Shown here piece by piece: positions 57,975-64,000 of a DNA stretch of 64,000 nt (within the stretch, counting starts at the first letter, position 1; each line of letters begins with the position of its first letter). The translations under genes and the position numbers were made by a program. Source of the DNA: a bacterium (GTDB lineage Bacteria > Hinthialibacterota > Hinthialibacteria > Hinthialibacterales > Hinthialibacteraceae); assembly GCA_016125385.1 (NCBI GenBank), contig WGLV01000004.1, positions 54,615 through 118,614 on the forward strand, read 5' to 3'. Below the pieces are notes generated by a model. That model saw nothing but the letters and a program-made list of their open reading frames with translations. It had not been told where the DNA came from and made no database searches.

Positions 57975-58535
57975 ATGTTTGCGATGATGGATAGCCGAAG
58001 AGGCTTTACCTTAATTGAATTACTCATCGTGGTGGCGATTATCGGGATTCTGGCGGCGATCGCCGTGCCTAACTTTCTCAACGCTCAACTCAAAGCGCGC
58101 ATCGCGGCCACCGAAGGCAACATGAAAGCCATCGGGACCGCGTTGGAAATGTATTCCATCGACCACGGCAACTATCCCAACACCTATTTCCCGGGGACGG
58201 TTACTTTTATCAATCCACGGCTTTTCCGTTTTCGGCGATTGACCACGCCGGTGTCATATATGTCCGCCAGTGTTCGCGACGTGTTTAACACCGTGGATGT
58301 GGAGGCCGACGCGGTCTACCCCTTCTGGGGGCCCGACACTATGGATCATCGCCGAACGGGAACCTGGTTCGACGATCCTTCGATGTCGATGTACAAGCAT
58401 CAGAAGGGGGGCTGGGCGATCATGAGTTTCGGCCCCGATCTCGATTTTGAGTCGACCGAAAAACAGTATCTGTTGTGGTATAACCTATCGAATGGATTGA
58501 ACAGCGATGGAGACATCTATCGCGTGGGACCTTGA
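57975..58535 (+). CDS. GspG-like pseudopilin, paralogue of the one at 54868
   Basis: 186 residues from the ATG at 57975, preceded by AGGAGAG. Prepilin leader MFAMMDSRRG, then FTLIELLIVVAIIGILAAIA and AVPNFLNAQLKARIAATEGNM. The C-terminal domain shares several blocks with the first pseudopilin: LTTPVSYMS, YPFWGP, WAIMSFGPDLDFE and SNGLNSDGDIYRVG. It leads a unit with the LamG protein 33 bp downstream. No pilus or secretion machinery is near. The role is unknown; the shared C-terminal blocks suggest a common partner. Confidence 0.9.
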   Translation: MFAMMDSRRGFTLIELLIVVAIIGILAAIAVPNFLNAQLKARIAATEGNMKAIGTALEMYSIDHGNYPNTYFPGTVTFINPRLFRFRRLTTPVSYMSASVRDVFNTVDVEADAVYPFWGPDTMDHRRTGTWFDDPSMSMYKHQKGGWAIMSFGPDLDFESTEKQYLLWYNLSNGLNSDGDIYRVGP

Positions 58536-58568
58536 ATGGATCATTGATTGATAAGGAGGAGAATTGTG

Positions 58569-60608
58569 ATGAGAAATCGAATTTACACCGCGCTTGTCGT
58601 GTTGCTGTTGGCTCTCGTGGCGTTTCCCGCCTGGGCGCAGCTCGATGAATCGAAACTGACTTGGAAACCCGACCGGGGCGTCTCTCTCAATGGGTATTCT
58701 GATTATTACGAGGCGGCTTCGAGCACCGACTTCGATGTGTTTCAGATCACTGTGGAAGCATGGGTGAAGTTCCGGGATAACGGCGGTCAGCAGCAAATCA
58801 TCGGACGCGGACCCGCCGCCCAGTTTTTTACTCACTACGCCAACAATGGGAACTATCGTTTTCTGATTGAAAACGCCGGGGTTGATTACGGAGTTGCGGA
58901 GACGCCGGTTCCGCCGGCGGATGAATGGGTTCACATCGCGGGGAGCTACGATGAAAGCACGATCCGGCTTTATTACAATGGCGTGCTCGTCGCTGAAACC
59001 GAGTATCCCGGCGTGATGAACGCGGGCGACGCCTCCATCATCATTGGCGCGCTGGCGCCCGGTCAACGTCATCTCAATGGGCTTTTTGAAAACGTCCGTA
59101 TCTGGAACAAAAGCCTGTCGCAGGAAGAGATCGATCAACTTCTGGCCACAAGCCCCGATCAGGAAAACATTACGGAGATGAAAAATAACGGATTGGTCGC
59201 CTATTGGAGCTCGCGCGCGATGTCTAACGGCGTATTGACCGATCTGGCGGGCGATCATAACGCCACGCTGAAGGAATTTACCCTGGATGAAAGCGAATTG
59301 ACCTTTAAACCTCAGGGCGGCATCTCGTTCGATGGAAAAAGCACCTATATCAAGATCGAAGACGTAACCGATTTTAACGTGCCTGCGTTTTCCACCGAGG
59401 TGTGGGTCTATTTCGACGATACGCATCAGAACCAGGTGTTCATGAATCGCGGTGGAGCGCCCGCCGATTTTACGTTTTATCTCTATGACCGTGTACGATT
59501 TCTAACTCAGGATCAAAGCAGTTACAGCCACGCCAACGGGATCGTTCCCCCGGCGAAAAGCTGGGTTCATATCGTGGGGACGCTGTCTGAAGATGGAACC
59601 AAGCGGCTGTATTATAACGGGGTCCTGCAGCATGAAATTCAAAGCGCGCCCAACCCGCCCAACAACAATGACACGCTTTATCTGGGCGCGTTGGAACCGG
59701 GCAGCCGCCATCTCGACGGACAGATGGAAAACATGCGTTTCTGGGGCAAGGCCCTGAGCCAGGAGGAAATTCTTGCACTGCTTCAAACGCCGCCCGATCA
59801 GGAAGACGTCTCCGCGATGGTGAACAACGGATTGATCGCCTACTGGGCGTTGCGCTCGGTGGATGGAACCACGGTAAAAGACCTCAGCGGCAACGGTCAT
59901 GACGGCGAGATGAGCGCGTTTGAAATCGATAAAAGCCATATCACTTTTACGCCGGACGCCGGTATTCATTTTGATGGCGACAACATCTATGCGTACCATG
60001 AAGACTCGGCGCCTTTCGAGAACGATTTCGTCACGGTCGAAGCCTGGGTGAAACTCGCTCCCATTTTTCAACTGGTCGATCTCGGGAACCGAAGCATCGT
60101 GAGCTGGGGCGCCTTGGGCGACAGTTTTTCTCTCTATGGCAGTAACAATTACGGCAACCGTCTCCATTTCCAGATCGGCCCCTTTGGCGACGCCGCCGCG
60201 CCCATACCGCCTTCGGATGAATGGATTCACGTTGCCGGCACATATGACGAAAACACGCTGAACCTGTACTACAACGGCGTTCTGGTCGATAGCGTGAACG
60301 CGCCCGGTATTATCGACTGGCCCGTCTCGCCTCTGTTCATCGGTTCGTTCTCGCCCGATTCCGGATACTTTGAGGGATCGATGGATTACGTTCGCGTCTG
60401 GAATCGAGCTTTGACGGAAAGTGAGATACAGCAGATGCTTTCTGTGGCGCCCGCCGATGAAAACATCGCGGAGATGGCGCAAAACGGCTTGATTGCCTAC
60501 TACGCCTCCAGCGCGGCGACGACCGATCTATTGACGGACCTCAGCGGTAACGGGGTCGACGCGATTCTGAGCGGCTATTCGCCGGTCGCGAACTGGAGTC
60601 TCTATTAA
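58569..60608 (+). CDS. Secreted triple LamG-domain protein
   Basis: 679 residues from the ATG at 58569, with AAGGAGGAGAA upstream. Signal peptide ends FPAWAQL. It consists of three consecutive LamG/concanavalin-like units of about 215-220 residues, each opening with a stretch like LTFKPQGGISFDG, carrying TVEAWVKF-type and RLYYNGVL-type strands, and ending with an LxxxPxxEN...NGLIAYWA linker and a DLSGNG motif. The last unit ends the protein. LamG units usually bind glycans or proteins. No catalytic domain. Likely co-transcribed with the pseudopilin upstream. Confidence 0.9.
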   Translation: MRNRIYTALVVLLLALVAFPAWAQLDESKLTWKPDRGVSLNGYSDYYEAASSTDFDVFQITVEAWVKFRDNGGQQQIIGRGPAAQFFTHYANNGNYRFLIENAGVDYGVAETPVPPADEWVHIAGSYDESTIRLYYNGVLVAETEYPGVMNAGDASIIIGALAPGQRHLNGLFENVRIWNKSLSQEEIDQLLATSPDQENITEMKNNGLVAYWSSRAMSNGVLTDLAGDHNATLKEFTLDESELTFKPQGGISFDGKSTYIKIEDVTDFNVPAFSTEVWVYFDDTHQNQVFMNRGGAPADFTFYLYDRVRFLTQDQSSYSHANGIVPPAKSWVHIVGTLSEDGTKRLYYNGVLQHEIQSAPNPPNNNDTLYLGALEPGSRHLDGQMENMRFWGKALSQEEILALLQTPPDQEDVSAMVNNGLIAYWALRSVDGTTVKDLSGNGHDGEMSAFEIDKSHITFTPDAGIHFDGDNIYAYHEDSAPFENDFVTVEAWVKLAPIFQLVDLGNRSIVSWGALGDSFSLYGSNNYGNRLHFQIGPFGDAAAPIPPSDEWIHVAGTYDENTLNLYYNGVLVDSVNAPGIIDWPVSPLFIGSFSPDSGYFEGSMDYVRVWNRALTESEIQQMLSVAPADENIAEMAQNGLIAYYASSAATTDLLTDLSGNGVDAILSGYSPVANWSLY

Positions 60609-60620
60609 ACGATCGTTGAA

Positions 60621-60650
60621 GCGGGCCGGCGTTTCGATACGCCGGCCCGC
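60621..60650 (+). terminator. Hairpin terminator after the triple LamG gene
   Basis: Perfect 12-bp stem GCGGGCCGGCGT/ACGCCGGCCCGC with a 6-base loop, 12 bp after the stop. The following T run is short (CTTTATCTT). Confidence 0.75.
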
Positions 60651-60725
60651 CGCTTTATCTTGAGGAGGCTCGCCGGCCTTTTCCCTTTTATTCCACTGAG
60701 TCACGGCTTTTGAAGGAGAATCGTA

Positions 60726-62789
60726 GTGAAGCGTCTGTTTAAACCACCATTGTGCTTATTCGCGACCATTTTTCTGGCGGCTTCCGCCGCGATCGCACAA
60801 AACGCCTGGACACCTTCGGATGGAATCGAGTTCGACGGCGCGACGCAATACATCCAGGTCGACACGCTGGAAGGATTTCATGGGGACGAATTTACATTGG
60901 AAGCCTGGATATGGCTTGAAAATCTCGATGGCGCCCAGGTATTTATGAATCGAGGCGCCGCCAGCGAAGACTTTACCTTTTATCTGTACAACGGGCGAAT
61001 CCGCATGCTTGTGCAGGACCAGTCCGGTTATTCTCATGCCAACGCCGAACCTCCCGAGGCCGGTGAATGGTTTCATTGCGCGGGCGTATTCCAGAAAGAT
61101 GGCGGCAAGCGGTTGTACTACAACGGCGAACTGGTTGCGACGGCGCCGGGCGCTCATCGCGCCGTTTCGAATGAGAATCCTCTTACCATCGGCGCCCTGT
61201 TGAATGGTTTCAGCGCGGAACGGTATCTGAAGGGAAAGATGGAGAATATCCGCATCTGGGATCACGCCCTTTCACATGACGAGGTCGTAACGCTGATGAA
61301 AACGCGGCCCGGAGATGAAAACCTGCAACAGATGCGGGAAAACGGGTTGGTTGGATACTGGGCGGCGCGAACCCGCCAAGGAGACGTGGTGCAGGACCTT
61401 AGCGGAAACGGAAATCATGGCGAATGGGTTGAAAGCGCGCCGGAGCATATCGTTGTCGACGCGACGCCCGCCGGGGGATTCGAAGGCATCTGGTACAGCA
61501 ACCAGCCATCGGGAGATGAATACGTTTATAAATACAGCGGCGGGCTGGGGACATATTGCGCCAAACATCGACATCAGGCACAGTACGTCGCATCTCAAAA
61601 CAAAACCTTTTTCGTCTATGGCGGAACCAAAGGATTTCGAGAAGATAACGCGCTGCTCATCATGGCGGCGTATTACGATCACGCTCGCAATCAATTCGCC
61701 CGCCCCGTCATCGTGCAGGAAAAAGGGACCTCGGACGCTCATCACAACCCCGTTCTCGATATCGACTCCGAAGGCCATTTATGGATATTCGCCAGCGCGC
61801 ACGGCGGCAAGGACGGCTTTATCTGGCGTAGCGTGGATCCGTATTCCATCGACCGCTTTGAACTGATTCAGCAAAAGGAATTCACCTATCCACAACCGCG
61901 ATACATCCCCGGATTCGGCTTTTTGTTTTTGTTTACGAAGTATACCGGTGGGCGGGAAATGTACGTGAACACCAGCCCGGATGGAATCCATTGGGGCGAA
62001 GACAAAAAAATCTGCGGATTCAGCGGACATTACCAGGTCAGCGAACAGCACGGCGATTTGCGCGGTACGGCTTTTAACTGGCACCCGCCGGTCGGCGGCC
62101 TGAACGCGCGTACTAACCTTTACTACATGCAGAGCGCCGACTTCGGCGACACATGGACGAACGTTGAGGGCGATGTGTTGAAAACGCCGTTGGATAACCC
62201 GGAGAACGGCGCGATGGTGCATAACTACCAGGCGGAAGGCAAACTGGTCTATCTCAAAGACCTGATCTACGATCCTGATGGGAACCCGGTGATTCTCTAT
62301 ACGCTGAGCGACGGCTATGAATCAGGTCCGGAGAACGGTGACCGGGTTTTGACCACCGCTCATTGGACGGGAGACGAATGGCGCTTCAGTTCAGTGACGT
62401 CGACCGATCACAACTACGACATGGGCCCGCTCTGGATCGAGCCCGGCGGAGTCTGGAAGATCATCGCTCCCACCGAGCCCGGGCCGCAAGCGTATTGTAC
62501 CGGCGGCGAAATCGTCTTGTGGGAAAGCAACGACAATGGCGTAACCTGGCGCAAGATTCGCCAGTTAACTGAAAACAGCCCGCGCAATCATACCTACGTG
62601 CGCCGCGTGTTGAACGCCCATCCTGATTTTTACGCATTCTGGGCGGATGGGGATGCGCTCAAGCCCTCGATCTCTCACCTGTACTTCTGCAACCGGGATG
62701 GAGACAAGGTCTGGATGATGCCTCCGGAGATGACCGGAGATTTTCAGGTCGCCGAACCCGCGCCGATGGGCGTGTCTGGTATCCACTAA
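60726..62789 (+). CDS. Secreted LamG plus BNR_4-type protein, possible polysaccharide lyase or hydrolase
   Basis: 687 residues starting at GTG 60726 with AAGGAGAA at good spacing. Signal peptide ends AAIAQN. A single LamG domain (about 30-225) is followed by a BNR_4-type propeller (about 245-680): TYCAKHRHQAQYVASQNKTF, FFVYGGTKG, DAHHNPVLDIDSEGHLWIFASAHGG, HYQVSEQHGDLRGTAFNWHPPV, NHTYVRRVLNAHPDFYAFWADGD. The BNR_4 group includes propeller lyases of PL24/PL25 type; the conserved His and Tyr in these blocks fit, but the substrate is not evident. Its LamG closely resembles the second LamG unit of the preceding gene. Confidence 0.85.
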   Translation: MKRLFKPPLCLFATIFLAASAAIAQNAWTPSDGIEFDGATQYIQVDTLEGFHGDEFTLEAWIWLENLDGAQVFMNRGAASEDFTFYLYNGRIRMLVQDQSGYSHANAEPPEAGEWFHCAGVFQKDGGKRLYYNGELVATAPGAHRAVSNENPLTIGALLNGFSAERYLKGKMENIRIWDHALSHDEVVTLMKTRPGDENLQQMRENGLVGYWAARTRQGDVVQDLSGNGNHGEWVESAPEHIVVDATPAGGFEGIWYSNQPSGDEYVYKYSGGLGTYCAKHRHQAQYVASQNKTFFVYGGTKGFREDNALLIMAAYYDHARNQFARPVIVQEKGTSDAHHNPVLDIDSEGHLWIFASAHGGKDGFIWRSVDPYSIDRFELIQQKEFTYPQPRYIPGFGFLFLFTKYTGGREMYVNTSPDGIHWGEDKKICGFSGHYQVSEQHGDLRGTAFNWHPPVGGLNARTNLYYMQSADFGDTWTNVEGDVLKTPLDNPENGAMVHNYQAEGKLVYLKDLIYDPDGNPVILYTLSDGYESGPENGDRVLTTAHWTGDEWRFSSVTSTDHNYDMGPLWIEPGGVWKIIAPTEPGPQAYCTGGEIVLWESNDNGVTWRKIRQLTENSPRNHTYVRRVLNAHPDFYAFWADGDALKPSISHLYFCNRDGDKVWMMPPEMTGDFQVAEPAPMGVSGIH

Positions 62790-62810
62790 GTCAATTGCGC
62801 TCTCGAATAT

Positions 62811-62850
62811 AAGCCCCCCGTTTCATGCATCATGAGCGGGGGGCTTTTTG
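62811..62850 (+). terminator. Intrinsic terminator after the LamG-BNR gene
   Basis: Stem AAGCCCCCCG with CGGGGGGCTT, then TTTTG, 21 bp after the stop at 62789. A mirror T run is lacking, so it acts rightward. Confidence 0.9.
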
Positions 62851-63150
62851 TGAGAATATGATTGGAAACGATCTGTATAGAGGCGGCTCCAAGTTGATGA
62901 TGGGTCAATCGTGCGCCTTTTTCTGGAATAGCTTCGTTTTTCATTTGGCGAAAGTACTTGAATACGGTATGATTCGGTGAATTTGAAGCGTATCACGATG
63001 TTATGCTCGCTGACGTTCATCTTTGATTGATTTGCGATAGTAATAGGCGCTCCTTCGGTTTCCATCTCGATTTCCCGCAACTCGACGTAATCGAATCGTT
63101 TTTGAGGCGAAAACGGATGCCCTCTCATTCGCGATATAAGGTATGAAATA
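62851..63150. other. Intergenic region without a supported gene
   Basis: 300 bp before the GT39-like gene. A leftward open frame of about 100 codons covers it (62823-63128), but it runs into the terminator and resembles nothing I know. The rightward promoter should lie here. Confidence 0.45.
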
Positions 63151-63863
63151 ATGAATAAATGGTTATATCCGCGAAATTTGATTTTTCTATTGGCTGGCGT
63201 TCACCTTTGTTTCATTACGTTTTTGTATTATCCGGTTGTGTCAGGACCTGACGCGAACGGGTATGCGATTCAAGCGCGGTTGATCGCGGATGAAGGCCGA
63301 ACCTGGTTTACAAGAGAGTCCTCCCTGCAATTTATCTCCCCTCATTGGTTGGAAACATATCCTGATCAGTATTTCAGCCGTTATCCGATTGGATATTCGT
63401 TGCTGCAGGCTGTTGTGTATTCGGTTGCTGGAATTCATGCGATGCTTTATTTAAATGTTCTGTTAACTTCAGCGAATTTGTTTTTACTTTATCTGGTTGG
63501 AAGAAACTTGATTGGCGAATGGTGGAGCTTGATCGCGGCTTTGATTATGGCTGCTAATCCAGTGACGAATGGATGGGCGTTTATGGGAGATACCCATCCG
63601 GCCATCGCTTTTTTTCTCCTGGCTGGTTTGTTTTTTCTGTTGCGCTGGAAAAGGACGAGAACGATAAGTGACATCGTGATCGCTGGATTGATTTTGGGCT
63701 ATATCCCCATTATGCACTATGCGGAAGCGGTTTATTCAATCGGAGTTATTTTATATTTATTCACGGTTGTGTTGCGAGATCGTACACGTTGGAAAAGCGC
63801 CGCCATTGGCGCCGCGGCATCCGCTCTTCCCCTTGTTGGGTTGATTGCGTATAACAAAATTGT
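63151..63863 (+). pseudogene. GT39-like membrane glycosyltransferase, interrupted by ISL3 element
   Basis: About 237 residues of an integral membrane protein of the GT39/ArnT-like type: an N-terminal helix, then an acidic loop with PDANGYAIQARLIADEG, FSRYPIGYSLLQAVVYS and several helices (LIGEWWSLIAALIMAANPV; ISDIVIAGLILGYIPIMHYAEAV). Full family proteins are about 450-600 residues. The frame continues to a stop at 63939, but from 63864 the added residues (APHKNLCTSF...) are the antisense of a transposase and not part of the family. So the gene is split at about 63863. Family role: transfer of sugar from a lipid carrier outside the inner membrane. The remainder is expected beyond the window. 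Confidence 0.8.
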
Positions 63864-64000
63864 GGCTCCTCACAAGAATTTGTGCACGAGTTTTGGTTCG
63901 GGAAGGTTTCCGAGTCCATGGTATAGAGCCAGGATGTAAGTTTTCGCCGTCCTGAATCCATAGCAACGATGACTGATGACTTTGGCCTTATTGTTCATTC
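63864..64000 (-). mobile_element. ISL3-family insertion sequence, left end (continues beyond window)
   Basis: The element starts with GGCTCCT at 63864, resembling the GGCTCTTC-like ends of ISL3 elements, and contains the C-terminal part of a leftward transposase. The last 8 bases of target before it, AAAATTGT (63856-63863), are the predicted target duplication; its copy should lie at the far end, outside the window. Confidence 0.75.
63870..64000 (-). CDS. ISL3-family transposase, C-terminal fragment (starts beyond window)
   Basis: The last 42 residues are visible: NNKAKVISHRCYGFRTAKTY followed by ILALYHGLGNLPEPKLVHKF and Leu-stop. The block N.A...SHR.YGFRT...Y...LYH..G.LPEPK..H.F is the characteristic C-terminus of ISL3-family DDE transposases. 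The stop at 63870-63872 lies in the element's terminal repeat. The catalytic part is outside the window. Confidence 0.8.
   Translation of the reverse strand, partial: MNNKAKVISHRCYGFRTAKTYILALYHGLGNLPEPKLVHKFL

Noticed and set aside
58485..60482. Two long leftward frames (313 and 326 codons) opposite the triple LamG gene
   Set aside because: Antisense shadows of repeated LamG units; the rightward frame has signal peptide, ribosome site and domain motifs.
62823..63128. Leftward 101-codon frame before the GT39-like gene
   Set aside because: Its end runs through the terminator of the LamG-BNR gene, it has no recognisable domain and no convincing ribosome site. It cannot be fully excluded.

Overview
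The window looks like chromosomal DNA of a Gram-negative, polysaccharide-degrading bacterium. The evidence is two TonB-dependent outer-membrane receptors, a complete ExbB/ExbD/TonB set, and many Sec- or Tat-exported proteins. The mix of families points to the PVC/Hydrogenedentes/Sumerlaeota/Lentisphaerae-like part of the tree: Tat-exported Gfo/Idh oxidoreductase, two DUF1080 proteins, DUF1593, DUF2961, exported xylose-isomerase-like proteins, a Y_Y_Y sensor kinase, stand-alone GspG-like pseudopilins and LamG proteins. This placement is inference from gene content, not from a marker gene. No rRNA, tRNA or CRISPR array was seen.

Layout. (1) 1-4.7 kb, minus strand: TonB receptor, ABC_sub_bind periplasmic protein and a membrane histidine kinase cut by the window edge. 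(2) 4.8-5.7 kb: an IS5/IS427-type insertion sequence whose transposase needs a -1 frameshift. (3) 5.8-10 kb, minus strand: separate units for DUF1080, a DGC zinc-binding protein, a Tat-exported Gfo/Idh oxidoreductase and a split-Soret-type dihaem cytochrome, three of them with an obvious intrinsic terminator. (4) 10.5-37.1 kb: a carbohydrate locus rich in arabinoxylan debranching enzymes: tandem esterase-malectin protein, GH43-GH51 fusion, GH62, second GH43, GH67-like protein, DUF1593, clan GH-A-like protein, GH29 fucosidase, sugar epimerase, RhaT-like sugar/H+ symporter, arabinose-isomerase-like enzyme and DUF2961. (5) 37.4-49.1 kb: a secreted repeat-rich (beta-helix-like) protein, then a tightly packed run of TPR lipoprotein, TonB receptor with CarboxypepD-like domain, DUF3450, two ExbB-type channels, ExbD, TonB and TPR protein. 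(6) 49.1-52.7 kb, minus strand: an overlapping Y_Y_Y-type sensor kinase and LuxR-type response regulator. (7) 52.8-62.8 kb: FAD oxidoreductase, two paralogous pseudopilins, a propeller protein, DUF1080, and two LamG proteins. (8) 63.2-64 kb: a GT39-like membrane gene broken by an ISL3-family element that runs off the right edge.

How the parts may work together (inference): exported arabinofuranosidases, esterases and fucosidase strip side chains from plant-type xylan. The RhaT-like symporter and the isomerase/epimerase proteins would deal with the released sugars. The dedicated TonB complex at 39-49 kb could energise a single partner receptor whose ligand is unknown, with the upstream secreted protein as a possible capture factor. 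The two sensor systems next to TonB receptors are candidates for ligand-responsive control.
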